From Bacteroidaceae bacterium (lineage in GTDB: Bacteria > Bacteroidota > Bacteroidia > Bacteroidales > Bacteroidaceae), in assembly GCA_017461345.1 (NCBI GenBank), contig JAFTYP010000002.1:124001-188000 (forward strand): a stretch of 64,000 nt of DNA, written 5' to 3'. A program made the translations under genes and the position numbers. Shown piece by piece: positions 1 through 10,168 of this stretch. Within the stretch, counting starts at the first letter, position 1. The number at the start of each line of letters is the position of its first letter. The notes beneath the pieces are model-generated. The model had not been told where the DNA came from. It saw only the letters and a list, made by a program, of their open reading frames with translations, and did no database searches.

Positions 1-2648
1 CCCTCTACCTCTGCGCTTGCCCAACGCAGGCTGTGCATTCCTTGCACGGTGTAGCCGCTGGGAATATGCACGCGGGCTGTTGTGTTTGCAGGGATATCTA
101 TCTGCCAGACAATTCCTTCTTCTGTGCGTTGCCATTCGCTCTTGACCATGCCATAAGGTGTTTTGTGTGTAGCGCAAACGTGGTTTAAGTCTTCTGGTAG
201 GTAGAGATGCATATCCAACTCTTTATAGGCACGGCTAAGGGATGCCTGGCGGATGCCTGCCAAGTCGGCATACATCCAGAGGAGAACATCACCCAGCAGC
301 ATGACATGATTGCCGCTGTTCATGGCTGGGTCGGCAGTGTCGCCGTTCCAAAGTTCCCAGATAGTTGTGGCACCTTTCCCTATCATGTAGCCAAAACTGG
401 GATAGTCTTTCTGCAAGATGATCTGCATGGCCTGGTCGAGATGTCCGCGGTGCGTCAGGCAGGTCATGAGGTGTTGCATGCCGATCACACCGCAACTGAC
501 ATGGTTTTTATATGTTTTCTCTGTTACATCGACGATGTTTTGCAGCACACGCTCCTCTTCTCCTTCCGGCACAAGACCAAATTCCAGGGAGAGAAGGTTT
601 GCTGTAACAGTATTATTGGAATAGCAACCTGTCTCGGCATTAAAGAAGTGTCGGTTGTATGCCTCTTTCAGTTTTGCCTGACGGCGGTCGTAGTCCATCA
701 TATCCGGCTCTATGCCAAGAGTCATTGCCATCTGCCCCATCATGGTCAGCATACTGTAGTACATGGCGGAGGAAATGAGTTTTCCGTCTGTCCGGCGAGA
801 GGGGTCCTGGCTGTGAATGAGATCAAGACGTTCGGGAGGCATACACCAGTCGCCGTAGCAGTTGGTCGGAACGAGTCCATCCTCGAGGTTCTTGTCCAGA
901 TAACGCATATATCTCTGCAAGAACGGGTAGTATTGTGTCACTGCATTTATGTCGTTGTAGCGACGCAGGAGCATGAAGGTTGCATAGACTGAGAGTGCGC
1001 CCCAGGCGACATCCTTGTTTCTAACCACCCAGTAGGCCGGTGCTACGTCGGCAATGAGGCCTTCTTCGTCTTGCGTATCGGCAACATCTTGCAGCCACTT
1101 ATAATAGAGTGCGCCATTATCCAGGAGCAGGTTTTCGCCATAGCATCCCATGGCATGATCGCCCAGCCAGCCCATTCTTTCGTCGCGTTGGGGGCAGTCT
1201 GTGGGCATACCATGATAGTTGCCAATGATGCCCCAGTATGCGTTTTGGTGTAATTGGTTGAGCAATTCGTTGTCGCACCAGAAGGTGCCCTGGTCGTCCA
1301 TGGAGTCGTAAATGACATAACCTGTGATGTCCGATGGTTTAGGAGTAGAGGCGGCACCGGTTATTTCCACATAGCGGAAGCCCTGATAGGTGAGTTGTGG
1401 CTGATAGGTGAACACTCCGTCGGTGGCGGGGATGTACGTGTCGGTGCAGTTTGCCGAACGCAGATTGGCAACGAAGATGCGGTTGGAATCGTTCGGCTCG
1501 AGTATTTCTGCATGGCGAATGACTACTGGTGTGTCCTTTTTGCCTGCGAGGCGGACGGAGACTTGTCCCACCATGTTTTGCCCCATGTCGATGATGATGC
1601 GTCCGTCTTCTGTGCGTCGGATGCTTTTTGGCTTCAGTTCTTTTTGGATACGCATGCCGTTGCAGGGCTGTGGACATACGATGCCTGTGGGGCTTTGCAT
1701 CTTTTCGGCCTGCTTCCAGGCACTGTCGTCGAAGAAGGGCATCTGCCAATTCTTCATTTCGCGTGCTGCCTCGTAGCGTTCTCCGTTCCAGAGGTTATTG
1801 CGTTGTATAGGGCCTTCGGTGGTGACTTTCCAGTCTGTTCCGCTGACGTAGGTTATTGTGTCTCGGTTTGTTTCAACGACAAGTTGTGCCTTCAGGCGTG
1901 GCAAGCCGTATGAGGTGCAACCGGAGTTGAATCCCAGCACATAGCCGTTGCCCAGCACGGAGGCTATGGCATTGTTGCCACGACGCAGTAGAGAGGTCAC
2001 GTCGTATGTGTTGTAATAGACGGTTTTCGTGTAGTCTGTCTGGAGTGTGCCGAAGACATCTTCGCTGACCGGCTCTCCGTTGATGTATGTTTGGCCGTAG
2101 CCCATTGTGCTGATGTAGAGTGTGGCACGACGCACCTTGTCGTTGACATAGAAGGAGCGGCGCAGGTAGCGGGCAGGAAGGTCGCGGCTATTGTTGTTGC
2201 CTATCACGATGCGATCGGCATCGTCTGCGCCTATCCACAATGCCTCGGCATCGAATTGTTTGATGCCGGTAAGGAAATGTTGTATGGGGCTTTTGAGGTG
2301 TTCGCCCGTGCTGAGCCAGACTTCCACCTGCCAGTAAACGGTGCTCTGATAGGGAAGGCGTCGTCCCTGGTACGGAACGGAGATGCTCATGTCGGATCTC
2401 ACCACTTCGCTGTCCCAAAGGAGGTTGTGCCCGGCTTTCAGGTCGGCCTTCGATGCTGCGGCACGCAGGCGGTAGGCAGTCTGCATGACGTTGTTCTTCT
2501 TGCTGGTTATCTGCCACGAGAACTGGGCTGTGCGCACGATGCCGGCGGGCTCTGTCATACGGCTGACGCGGAAGCCTTCCAGTTCGCTACCCATTACGCT
2601 CTGCAGTATCATGAACATTGCCACGAGGGGCAGTAAGATGTGTCTCAT
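1..2648 (-). CDS. alpha-L-rhamnosidase, GH78 (3' end cut by window edge)
   Basis: The frame stays open from an ATG at 2648 to the left edge of the window (882 codons, no stop), so the C-terminus is missing. It starts with a secretion signal (MRHILLPLVAMFMILQSVMG), so the enzyme is exported. Around residues 480-496 it carries the GH78 signature PTDCPQRDERMGWLGDH, whose acidic residues line the active site. The preceding part, with two beta-sandwich-like stretches (about residues 130-450), fits the usual GH78 N-terminal domains. The family releases terminal alpha-L-rhamnose from plant pectins, glycosides and bacterial polysaccharides. It is divergent from a CE1 esterase, which suggests a small polysaccharide-degradation locus. 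Long open frames on the opposite strand here are shadows. Confidence 0.9.
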   Translation of the reverse strand, partial: MRHILLPLVAMFMILQSVMGSELEGFRVSRMTEPAGIVRTAQFSWQITSKKNNVMQTAYRLRAAASKADLKAGHNLLWDSEVVRSDMSISVPYQGRRLPYQSTVYWQVEVWLSTGEHLKSPIQHFLTGIKQFDAEALWIGADDADRIVIGNNNSRDLPARYLRRSFYVNDKVRRATLYISTMGYGQTYINGEPVSEDVFGTLQTDYTKTVYYNTYDVTSLLRRGNNAIASVLGNGYVLGFNSGCTSYGLPRLKAQLVVETNRDTITYVSGTDWKVTTEGPIQRNNLWNGERYEAAREMKNWQMPFFDDSAWKQAEKMQSPTGIVCPQPCNGMRIQKELKPKSIRRTEDGRIIIDMGQNMVGQVSVRLAGKKDTPVVIRHAEILEPNDSNRIFVANLRSANCTDTYIPATDGVFTYQPQLTYQGFRYVEITGAASTPKPSDITGYVIYDSMDDQGTFWCDNELLNQLHQNAYWGIIGNYHGMPTDCPQRDERMGWLGDHAMGCYGENLLLDNGALYYKWLQDVADTQDEEGLIADVAPAYWVVRNKDVAWGALSVYATFMLLRRYNDINAVTQYYPFLQRYMRYLDKNLEDGLVPTNCYGDWCMPPERLDLIHSQDPSRRTDGKLISSAMYYSMLTMMGQMAMTLGIEPDMMDYDRRQAKLKEAYNRHFFNAETGCYSNNTVTANLLSLEFGLVPEGEEERVLQNIVDVTEKTYKNHVSCGVIGMQHLMTCLTHRGHLDQAMQIILQKDYPSFGYMIGKGATTIWELWNGDTADPAMNSGNHVMLLGDVLLWMYADLAGIRQASLSRAYKELDMHLYLPEDLNHVCATHKTPYGMVKSEWQRTEEGIVWQIDIPANTTARVHIPSGYTVQGMHSLRWASAEVE

Positions 2649-2725
2649 AATGTTCTTTTCTTTGATATTTGCCACAAAGTAACACTTTTTTCTGCAAACA
2701 TGAAAACTTTTGCCAGAAAAATACC

Positions 2726-2733
2726 TAAATTTG
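2726..2733 (+). promoter_or_regulatory. putative -7 element TAAATTTG upstream of the CE1 esterase
   Basis: This matches the Bacteroidetes TAnnTTTG consensus, 45 bp before the chosen start. No TTTG box sits at the usual 19-21 bp upstream, so support is moderate. Confidence 0.4.
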
Positions 2734-2778
2734 CGTTGAGAATTGGTAAACGAACAACAAATATTTGAATGTTTTAGC

Positions 2779-3996
2779 ATGAAAAGATTCGGATTCTTTG
2801 CAGCAATGCTGCTTACGGCCTTTGTGGCTGAGGCTCAACAAGCCATTTTCGAGAGACACGACACGCGTTCGCCTCAGTTCAACGACGACGGCACTGTCAC
2901 CCTCCGCATCAAGGCTCCCGAGGCGAAGAAGGTGACGGTTGTGGGCGACTGCATTGAGAGGGGCCACGGCGAACTCACGCAGCAGGACGGCGTTTGGTCT
3001 TACACGACGGCCCAACTGCCTGCGGAACTCTACAGTTACCGCTTTTATGTCGACGGTGTGGAAACGCAGGATGCGGGCAACATCGAGCGCAGTCGCGACG
3101 TACGCTCCTTTATGAGTACGTTCATTGTGAGCAAGGAGGAGGGCGACAAGGGCTGGCTCTACCAGAACCACAATGTGGAGCACGGCGACGTGGCGCACGT
3201 CTGGTACGACAGTCCGCAACTGGGTTTGAAGCGACGCATGAGCATCTATACGCCTCCGGGGTACGACAAGGGGAAGGCTTATCCGGTGCTCTATCTGCTG
3301 CACGGTGCCGGTGGCGACGAGGAGGCATGGCTCACTTTGGGCAGAACGGCACAGATTCTGGACAATCTCATTGCGCTCGGTAAGGCAAAACCCATGATTG
3401 TGGTGATGCCCAATGGCAATGCTTCGGACGATGCCAGCCCGCTGGAGACGGGACTCAATGCCTCTCCTATATCCTCCCCTAAAGGGAAGGACTCTCAAGT
3501 TCAATCACCCCGTTCCTTTAGGAAAGGGGCTGGGGGAAAGGCTGCGACGTACGAAGAGAGTTTTTCCGACGTGATGAACTACGTGAAGAAGCACTACAAG
3601 ACGAAGAAAGGGGCCGACAACACGGCCATATGCGGCCTGTCGATGGGCGGCTACCACACGTTCCGCATCAGCATGCTCAACCCTGGAACATTCGGATATA
3701 TGGGGCTCTTTTCGGCTGCCATCCGCCTGGGCGGACGCAACCAGCCAAAGAGTGTGGAGCAGCAATTTGCCGACAATCCGGAGGCAACGGCACAGATGAA
3801 GGCGCTCTTCGACGCGAAGCCTCACCTCTACTGGATTGCCATCGGCAAGGAAGACTTCCTCTTCCAGCAGAATGTAGAACTGCGCCGTTACCTCGACAAG
3901 ATGCAGTACCCCTACGAATACTACGAGAACGGCGGCGGTCACATCTGGCGCAACTGGCGCATCTACCTCTCCATGTTTGCCCAACGCCTTTTCTGA
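2779..3996 (+). CDS. secreted CE1-family esterase with N-terminal CBM48-like domain
   Basis: Start chosen at the ATG that opens a signal peptide (MKRFGFFAAMLLTAFVAEA); the open frame extends 12 codons further upstream without a better start. About residues 30-115 look like the early-set/CBM48-like beta domain common in Bacteroidetes feruloyl or acetyl-xylan esterases. The rest is an alpha/beta-hydrolase with LLHGAGG (oxyanion side), the nucleophile elbow GLSMGG (Ser about 288) and a likely catalytic His in GGGHIW near residue 388. Residues about 228-254 are a Ser/Pro/Lys/Gly-rich insertion encoded by a palindromic repeat (see 3461-3540), located just before the conserved ATYEESF stretch. Substrate not determinable; feruloyl or acetyl esters of plant polysaccharide are typical of the family. 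Confidence 0.82.
   Translation: MKRFGFFAAMLLTAFVAEAQQAIFERHDTRSPQFNDDGTVTLRIKAPEAKKVTVVGDCIERGHGELTQQDGVWSYTTAQLPAELYSYRFYVDGVETQDAGNIERSRDVRSFMSTFIVSKEEGDKGWLYQNHNVEHGDVAHVWYDSPQLGLKRRMSIYTPPGYDKGKAYPVLYLLHGAGGDEEAWLTLGRTAQILDNLIALGKAKPMIVVMPNGNASDDASPLETGLNASPISSPKGKDSQVQSPRSFRKGAGGKAATYEESFSDVMNYVKKHYKTKKGADNTAICGLSMGGYHTFRISMLNPGTFGYMGLFSAAIRLGGRNQPKSVEQQFADNPEATAQMKALFDAKPHLYWIAIGKEDFLFQQNVELRRYLDKMQYPYEYYENGGGHIWRNWRIYLSMFAQRLF
3461..3540 (+). repeat. palindromic repeat inserted in frame in the CE1 esterase
   Basis: Two arms flank a short centre. The left arm (3461-3491) contains CCTCCCCTAAAGGGAAGG; the right arm (about 3510-3540) contains TTCCTTTAGGAAAGGGG and is roughly the reverse complement of the left. 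The left arm closely matches that of the element in leuS at 6225 and is read in the same frame (Ser-Pro-Lys-Gly-Lys here, Ser-Pro-Glu-Gly-Lys there). It keeps the frame open. Confidence 0.75.
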
Positions 3997-4015
3997 ACAA
4001 CGGAAAAACCTTATG

Positions 4016-4044
4016 GGGCGCACCTTTGTGCGCCCTTCTTTTTT
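4016..4044 (+). terminator. rho-independent terminator after the CE1 esterase
   Basis: The perfect stem GGGCGCAC/GTGCGCCC with a 4-base loop is followed by a T-rich tract (TTCTTTTTT), 20 bp after the stop codon. Confidence 0.9.
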
Positions 4045-4203
4045 GTAAACTTTTTTCTCTCTTTCCGTCATCTTCCTTGCAAAAATTTGCCATCCGCCTG
4101 CAGAAGGCTTGCAAAAGAGGCTTTTTTCGCCATTTTTGTAAGACGCTCATCCGCAACAGATTAACCTTTCAGCCAACACAAAGAGACGATGAAAACGGGC
4201 AAT

Positions 4204-4335
4204 AATGGTGAACCTTTCCGAAAAAATACGTCCATTTCATCGGCAAAAATGCCACACCCTTTTGGGCAACATGGTGTGCCTTGTCGGCCAACCCGACGTG
4301 CCTCGTTGGCAAGAAAGGTCTGCCGTGCCGGCGAA
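4204..4335. repeat. degenerate 22-bp array (about six units)
   Basis: At exact 22-bp steps from 4207 the octamers read GGTGAACC, CGTCCATT, GCCACACC, GGTGTGCC, GACGTGCC and GGTCTGCC. Between them are recurring C/T-plus-CGGCAA or TTGGCAA tails. The register and tails match the well-conserved GGTTAACC arrays elsewhere in the window, but the core has drifted. The rest of the 4,045-4,612 gap shows similar low-level repetition (about 4428-4500) and no gene. Confidence 0.55.
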
Positions 4336-4574
4336 AAAGCCATTGGATGCGTCCGCTCTTGGCTGTGGAAGTCAAAAATAATGTCGTGTTTTTTCTAAAC
4401 ATCCGCCTCGCCTTTTCCTCGCCAGACACATGGTACCTTGCCCACTAAAACCGAAAGACATCGGCAGGAAGCCACACCTCCATGCCGGCAACGCCATTAT
4501 GGCTGCGATAATTTTTTTTGCCGAAAAAACACATTTCTTGGGCCTTTCGTGCACCAACCTACGCAGTTTTTTCT

Positions 4575-4582
4575 TACCTTTG
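4575..4582 (+). promoter_or_regulatory. -7 element TACCTTTG upstream of the barrel protein
   Basis: Exact TAnnTTTG match 42 bp upstream of the chosen start. The -33 region is weak. Confidence 0.5.
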
Positions 4583-4624
4583 CGCACAGAATTAAATAAT
4601 AACTTAACATAAATGCATTTTACT

Positions 4625-5359
4625 ATGAAACGTTTTTTCTATTTGCTTCTTGCTTTGACAATGGTCAGCAACAACGTTATGGCATTCGATTACGAGCCCG
4701 AAGAAGGACTCACTTACATGGGAATCTTCGGTATGAACGTGTCGAAACTCCAAAACCACGCGTACGGTTCTAAAGCCGGCGCATCCATGGGGCTCCGCCT
4801 GGACTACATGCTGCCCCACGCCCACGGTGCCTACATCACTTCCGGCCTTGACTGGACCATGAAAGGCGGCAAGACATCTGTCATTATGACTGGCGATGAC
4901 AATGATTACGATGGCACAGTCAAGTACTCCATGCACTACTTCGAAATACCCATCCACGCAGGTTTCCGCTATAACTTCAACGAGAACATTGGCGTTTACG
5001 CAGAGTTCGGTCCCTACTTCTCTGTAGGCGTTGGCGGCAAACACAAAGCAAGCATCGACGGAGACGGCGAGGCAGTCAGAGAAGAGGAAGACGCTTTCAC
5101 CTACAAAGCCTTCAAGAATTACGGCTTCCCCCAAGAGTCTTTTCAACGCTGGGACGCAGGTCTCGGCTTCCGTGTAGGTGCAGAATACAACGAACACTAC
5201 AACCTCATCATCGGCTGCGACTGGGGCCTGACCGACATGTACCGCAACAGTTTCCGCGACGACTTCCACGATTTCTATAAAGAAACCATGGGCATAGACG
5301 CAAGCCTGCCCAAAGTGAAGAACTTCAACTTTAGCATCACACTGGGCTATCGCTTCTAA
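4625..5359 (+). CDS. outer-membrane beta-barrel protein (porin-family-like), function unknown
   Basis: The frame is open from an ATG at 4613, but the signal peptide begins at the second Met ([20 protein letters not shown]), so 4625 is preferred. The mature part of about 224 residues alternates aromatic/hydrophobic and polar residues (for example [32 protein letters not shown], residues about 101-132) and ends in a barrel-type C-terminus ITLGYRF with a terminal Phe. This is typical of the small outer-membrane beta-barrel families of Bacteroidetes. No enzyme motif is visible. It has its own promoter and stands 44 bp before leuS, which need not be co-regulated. Confidence 0.75.
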   Translation: MKRFFYLLLALTMVSNNVMAFDYEPEEGLTYMGIFGMNVSKLQNHAYGSKAGASMGLRLDYMLPHAHGAYITSGLDWTMKGGKTSVIMTGDDNDYDGTVKYSMHYFEIPIHAGFRYNFNENIGVYAEFGPYFSVGVGGKHKASIDGDGEAVREEEDAFTYKAFKNYGFPQESFQRWDAGLGFRVGAEYNEHYNLIIGCDWGLTDMYRNSFRDDFHDFYKETMGIDASLPKVKNFNFSITLGYRF

Positions 5360-5403
5360 TCGTACAGAACATACCCATACCTCTCTTTCACAATATTACA
5401 CCA

Positions 5404-8271
5404 ATGGCAAAAGAATATAACTTCAGGGAAATAGAACAAAAGTGGCACCGCCTCTGGACGGAACGCCAAACCTACAAAATAGGCGAGGACGAAAGTCGTG
5501 AGAAATTCTATGTCCTCAACATGTTCCCCTACCCCAGCGGCGCAGGTCTGCACGTAGGTCACCCGCTCGGCTACATAGCCAGCGACATCTATGCACGCTT
5601 CAAACGGCAACAAGGCTTCAATGTTCTCAACCCCATGGGCTACGACGCCTACGGACTCCCCGCAGAACAATACGCCATACAAACAGGCCAACACCCCGAA
5701 AAGACTACCTTCGCCAACATTGACCGCTATCGCGAACAACTCGACAAAATAGGCTTCTCCTTCGACTGGGACCGCGAAGTGCGCACCTGCACACCCGATT
5801 ACTACCGATGGACACAGTGGGCTTTCCAAAAAATGTATAACTCCTATTTCGACGAAGCACTCCAAAAAGCACAACCCATCGAGAAACTCGTCGAGAAATT
5901 CAAGGCAGAAGGCACCTGGCCGGCCGACGAAAAGGCACAGAACGACCTGCTCATGAACCACCGCATCGCCTTCCTCGGCGAGACAATGGTGAACTGGTGC
6001 CCCAAACTCGGCACCGTCCTCGCCAACGATGAGGTAGTGGAAGGCGTCAGCGTCCGCGGCGGCTATCCCGTAGAACAAAAGAAGATGCGACAGTGGTGCC
6101 TGCGCGTCAGCGCATACAGCCAACGCCTCCTCGACGGACTCGACACCATAGACTGGAGCGAAAGCATCAAGGAAACACAAAAGAATTGGATAGGTCGCAG
6201 CGAAGGTGCCGAGGTGAAAATCTGCCTCTCCTCTAACCCCTCCCCTGAAGGGAAGGGGGAAATGAAGAAGCCTCTCCCTTCAGGGGGAGGTCTGGAGGAG
6301 GCTTCCTTCACCATCTTCACCACACGCGCCGACACAATGTTCGGTGTCACATTCTTTGTCCTCGCACCCGAAAGCGAACTGGTTGACAAGGTAACCACGC
6401 CCGACCAGCGCGCTGCAGTGGACGAATACCTCAAGTACGTCAAGAGCCGCACCGAGAGAGAGCGCATGATAGACCACACCGTGACAGGCGTCTTCAGCGG
6501 TGCCTACGGCATCAACCCCATTACAGGCGACCGCTGCCCCATCTACATTGCCGAATACGTCCTTGCAGGCTACGGCACAGGTGCCATTATGGCTGTGCCC
6601 GCTCACGACAGCCGTGACTATGCTTTTGCCAAGCATTTCGGCCTGCCCATCGTTCCCCTCGTGGAAGGAGCCGACGTCTCGGAAGAGAGTTACGACGCAA
6701 AAGAAGGCATAGTCATCAATTCGCCCGTCAGCGAAGACAAGAGCGTGAAGTACGACGGCGAAAGCCTTTGCCTCAACGGCCTCAGCATAAAAGAAGCCAT
6801 TGCCGAGACAAAACGTTTCGTCAAGGCTCACAATCTGGGTCGCGTCAAAGTGAACTATCGCCTTCGCGACGCTATCTTCAGCCGTCAACGCTACTGGGGC
6901 GAGCCATTCCCCGTCTATTACAAGAACGGCATCCCCACAATGATACCCGAAGACTGTCTGCCCATCGAATTGCCACAGGTGGAGAAGTTCCTGCCTACAG
7001 AAACAGGAGAACCTCCTCTTGGCAACGCCCAAATATGGGCATGGGACGAAGTAAACCGCAAAATCGTCGACAAGAAACTCATCGACGAAAAGACCGTCTT
7101 CCCCATCGAACTCTACACCATGCCGGGCTTTGCCGGTTCGAGTGCATACTTCCTCCGCTACATGGACCCGAAGAACGACAAGGCTTTGGTCGGCGACGAC
7201 GTTGCTTCTTACTGGCAGAACGTTGACCTCTACGTCGGAGGCTCTGAGCATGCAACCGGTCACCTTATTTATTCCCGCTTCTGGAACAAGTTCCTCTTCG
7301 ACCTCGGCGTAAGCAAAAAGGACGAACCCTTCCAGAAACTTGTCAACCAAGGCATGATTCAAGGTCGTTCCAACTTCGTCTATCGAATAAAGGACACTAA
7401 CACTTTCGTTTCTCTTGGCTTGAAGGACCAGTATGATGTCACACCCATCCATGTGGATGTCAACATTGTGAAGAACGATGTCCTCGACCTCGAGGCGTTC
7501 AAAGCATGGAGTCCTGAGTATGCGACGGCAGAGTTCATTCTGGAAGACGGCAAATACATCTGCGGATGGGCTATCGAGAAGATGTCGAAGTCGATGTACA
7601 ATGTTGTCAATCCCGACATGATTGTCGAGAACTATGGTGCAGACACTTTGCGTCTTTATGAGATGTTCCTTGGCCCTGTGGAACAGTCTAAGCCTTGGGA
7701 CACCAACGGCATCGATGGCTGCTTCCGTTTCTTGAAGAAACTTTGGGCCCTGTATTGGGACAAGGACGGCAACCTTGCGTTGACCGACGGCGAACCTTCT
7801 GCCGACAGCCTGAAGACGTTGCATAAACTCATCAAGAAGGTGACGGCAGACATTGAGGTATTCTCTTTCAACACGAGCATTTCGGCATTCATGGTTGCGG
7901 TCAACGAGTTGGGCCAGCAGAAGTGCAACAGCCGTGCTGTACTCCAGGCACTTCCCGTCCTCATCTCGCCCTTTGCTCCACACATTGCTGAAGAACTATG
8001 GGAGGCAATCGGTGGCGAAGGAAGTGTTTGCGACGCCAAGTGGCCACAGTACGAAGAGAAGTACCTGGTGGAGACAAGTGTTAAACTCGGTGTTCAGTTC
8101 AACGGCAAGGTTCGCTTCGACATGCTCTTCCCTGCCGATGCAACGCCTGAACAGATGATTGAACTTGCCACGTCGGCTCCTGAAGCGGCAAGGCACTTGG
8201 AAGGCATGCAGATAGTGAAGACCATTGCCATTCCAAAGAGGATTGTCAACATTGTTGTCAAGCCTAATTAA
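5404..8271 (+). CDS. leuS: leucyl-tRNA synthetase with in-frame repeat insertion
   Basis: Class I aminoacyl-tRNA synthetase that charges tRNA-Leu. The HIGH-type motif is HVGH (residues 50-53, in the [16 protein letters not shown] context) and the KMSKS loop is at residues 726-730. The connective editing domain is marked by [10 protein letters not shown] and [15 protein letters not shown]. The C-terminal anticodon-binding domain follows. At 955 residues it is slightly long for a bacterial LeuRS. Residues about 275-300, between GAEVKI and FTIFTTRAD at the start of the editing domain, are a Pro/Gly/Ser/Glu-rich segment encoded by a palindromic repeat (6225-6303). The enzyme is essential, so the insertion must be tolerated. 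Two YitT-type genes follow, the first 24 bp downstream. Confidence 0.97.
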   Translation: MAKEYNFREIEQKWHRLWTERQTYKIGEDESREKFYVLNMFPYPSGAGLHVGHPLGYIASDIYARFKRQQGFNVLNPMGYDAYGLPAEQYAIQTGQHPEKTTFANIDRYREQLDKIGFSFDWDREVRTCTPDYYRWTQWAFQKMYNSYFDEALQKAQPIEKLVEKFKAEGTWPADEKAQNDLLMNHRIAFLGETMVNWCPKLGTVLANDEVVEGVSVRGGYPVEQKKMRQWCLRVSAYSQRLLDGLDTIDWSESIKETQKNWIGRSEGAEVKICLSSNPSPEGKGEMKKPLPSGGGLEEASFTIFTTRADTMFGVTFFVLAPESELVDKVTTPDQRAAVDEYLKYVKSRTERERMIDHTVTGVFSGAYGINPITGDRCPIYIAEYVLAGYGTGAIMAVPAHDSRDYAFAKHFGLPIVPLVEGADVSEESYDAKEGIVINSPVSEDKSVKYDGESLCLNGLSIKEAIAETKRFVKAHNLGRVKVNYRLRDAIFSRQRYWGEPFPVYYKNGIPTMIPEDCLPIELPQVEKFLPTETGEPPLGNAQIWAWDEVNRKIVDKKLIDEKTVFPIELYTMPGFAGSSAYFLRYMDPKNDKALVGDDVASYWQNVDLYVGGSEHATGHLIYSRFWNKFLFDLGVSKKDEPFQKLVNQGMIQGRSNFVYRIKDTNTFVSLGLKDQYDVTPIHVDVNIVKNDVLDLEAFKAWSPEYATAEFILEDGKYICGWAIEKMSKSMYNVVNPDMIVENYGADTLRLYEMFLGPVEQSKPWDTNGIDGCFRFLKKLWALYWDKDGNLALTDGEPSADSLKTLHKLIKKVTADIEVFSFNTSISAFMVAVNELGQQKCNSRAVLQALPVLISPFAPHIAEELWEAIGGEGSVCDAKWPQYEEKYLVETSVKLGVQFNGKVRFDMLFPADATPEQMIELATSAPEAARHLEGMQIVKTIAIPKRIVNIVVKPN
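6225..6303 (+). repeat. palindromic repeat inserted in frame in leuS
   Basis: The left arm (6225-6256) contains CCCCTCCCCTGAAGGGAAGG; the right arm (6271-6303) contains CTCCCTTCAGGGGGAGG followed by TCTGGAGGAGG. The arms are imperfect inverted repeats of each other and each holds a smaller CCCTGAAGGG-type hairpin. The left arm matches that in the CE1 gene (3461) and the right arm matches the single arm at 16131. Confidence 0.78.
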
Positions 8272-8295
8272 AGGATTTAAGTATCTCTACTAACC

Positions 8296-9192
8296 ATGAA
8301 ACCATTACTGAAGAGGGTCCGCTTCTGGGAATTCCTGCAAGACTTTCTCTCCGTCAATCTGGGCATTGCCCTCTATTCGCTGGGATGGGCAGCGTTTTTG
8401 TTGCCCTACCACATTACGACTGGTGGAATGACTGGTATGTTTGCCATTGTCTTCTACCTGACGAAGTTCCCCATGGCTGCTGCCATGCTTATTGCCAATG
8501 CTGTTCTTCTCATCTGTGCCTTCAAGCCGTTGGGCTGGAGGTTCGTTGGCAAGACGGCCTACGCTGCTGTTGCTCTCTCGTTCTTCCTTGAGGCGGGGCA
8601 ACAGATTATGACGGGAGACGACGGCCAACTGATACAGTTACTTGGTCCAGGACAGGACTCCATGGCGTGTATGCTTGGGGCTTTCTTCAATGGTATCGGT
8701 GTGGGCCTTGTCTTCATAACGGGTGGAAGCACTGGCGGATGGGACATTATTGCCGCTCTCATCAACAAGAAGTACAACATCTCGTTGGGGCGCATACTGC
8801 TCTACCTCGACTTTATCGTCATCGGTTCGTGCTGGCCCATCTTCCACGACTTGCGCATGGTGGTCTTCGGATATGTGACACTTGCCATCTATACTTATGT
8901 TATAGATATGCTCGTCAACAGTTCGAGGCAAGACATTCAATTCATCATTTTCACCCGGAAGCATCGGGAGATATGCGACCGCATCATTTCCGAAACGGTA
9001 CATTCTGCCACTGTTCTCGACGGCGAGGGCTATTACACGCACGAGGACATAAAGGTTGTCTTTGCCATCGTACACAAGCGCGAGCGGATTACCATACTAC
9101 GCATGATACATGAGATTGACCCTGCTGCCTTTGTTTCACAAAGCCGTGCGGAGGGTGTGTACGGTAACGGATTCAATGCTATCAAGCCATGA
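8296..9192 (+). CDS. YitT family membrane protein (YitT plus DUF2179)
   Basis: Inner-membrane protein of 298 residues. The N-terminal two thirds hold about five to six hydrophobic segments, with the family-typical Gly-rich loops LLPYHITTGGMTG and FITGGSTGGWDIIA. The C-terminal 80 residues are a soluble alpha/beta DUF2179 domain. Transport function is assumed for the family, but the substrate is not established. It overlaps the next, paralogous gene by ATGA (9189-9192), so the two are translationally coupled and may form a heteromer. Confidence 0.88.
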   Translation: MKPLLKRVRFWEFLQDFLSVNLGIALYSLGWAAFLLPYHITTGGMTGMFAIVFYLTKFPMAAAMLIANAVLLICAFKPLGWRFVGKTAYAAVALSFFLEAGQQIMTGDDGQLIQLLGPGQDSMACMLGAFFNGIGVGLVFITGGSTGGWDIIAALINKKYNISLGRILLYLDFIVIGSCWPIFHDLRMVVFGYVTLAIYTYVIDMLVNSSRQDIQFIIFTRKHREICDRIISETVHSATVLDGEGYYTHEDIKVVFAIVHKRERITILRMIHEIDPAAFVSQSRAEGVYGNGFNAIKP

Positions 9193-10097
9193 CGCTGAAG
9201 GACATCATAGGCCCCTCTCCCTGGCAACTTTTGCGCGACTACCTGCAGATGCTTGTGGGCACCGTCATCTACACGATTGGCTATACGGTTTTTCTGTTGC
9301 CCTATAAGATTGTGAGTGGTGGTGTGACGGGTATTTCGACTATCATCTACTACCTGACCGACTTTTCTGCCGGCAGCACGTATCTTATCATCAACCTCTT
9401 CCTGCTGTTGCTGGCAGCGCGCATTCTGGGGTGGCGTTATCTGGTGCGCACAGTCATTGTCACCGTTCTCGTCTCCACGGCTATGGGGCTGATGCAGAAC
9501 CTGCTTACCCAGACGGCAGCCGACGGCAGCGAGGTTCTTGTTCACATCCTTGGCGAACAGAAGTTCATGGCTTGTGTGATAGGTGCGTTCCTCGAAGGTC
9601 TCGGCTTGGCCGTCATCTTCCTTGCCGGAGGCAGCACGGGCGGTACGGACATCATTGCCAGTTCCATCAACAAGTACTGGAACATTACGCTCGGACAGAT
9701 GCTTTTGATGCTCGATATCATCATCATCGGCTTCAGTTACATCATCGGTCGCAACCTGGAAACCCTCGTCGTTGGCTACCTGGCAATGTTCATCAGCACC
9801 AATTTCCTCGACCACGTCATCAACAGTGCCCGCCGGAGCGTACAGTTCATCATCATCAGCGATCAGTATGAGAAGATTGCCGAGGAAGTCAACACCCAAC
9901 TCGAGAGAGGTGTGACCGTCCTTGCCGGCGAGGGGTTCTACAGCAAGGAGAAACGGCAGGTGCTGCTCATCCTTGCCAAACGATACGAAAGCCGCAGCAT
10001 CTTCCAACTGATAAAGCGTCTCGACCCGCAGGCATTCGTCTCCATGAGCAACGTCGAAGGCGTCTTTGGCGAAGGCTTCGACACAATAAAAAAATAG
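9189..10097 (+). CDS. YitT family membrane protein, paralogue of the preceding gene
   Basis: Same architecture as its neighbour, with clear paralogous loops LLPYKIVSGGVTG and FLAGGSTGGTDIIA, then a DUF2179 tail (ERGVTVLAGEGFYSKE). The start is the ATG of the ATGA overlap. The tandem arrangement suggests an old duplication. Role unknown beyond membrane localisation. Confidence 0.88.
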   Translation: MTLKDIIGPSPWQLLRDYLQMLVGTVIYTIGYTVFLLPYKIVSGGVTGISTIIYYLTDFSAGSTYLIINLFLLLLAARILGWRYLVRTVIVTVLVSTAMGLMQNLLTQTAADGSEVLVHILGEQKFMACVIGAFLEGLGLAVIFLAGGSTGGTDIIASSINKYWNITLGQMLLMLDIIIIGFSYIIGRNLETLVVGYLAMFISTNFLDHVINSARRSVQFIIISDQYEKIAEEVNTQLERGVTVLAGEGFYSKEKRQVLLILAKRYESRSIFQLIKRLDPQAFVSMSNVEGVFGEGFDTIKK

Positions 10098-10168
10098 GCC
10101 TTCCCGCCCACACAAATGCCCTGAGTTCTAACCACCGAAGTCACAGGCGATTAAGACCTGCCTCCGCA

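Noticed and set aside
207..2636. Several long plus-strand open frames over 200-2,640.
   Set aside because: They are antisense to a continuous GH78 frame that runs off the left edge and carries the family signature. None has family-like sequence.
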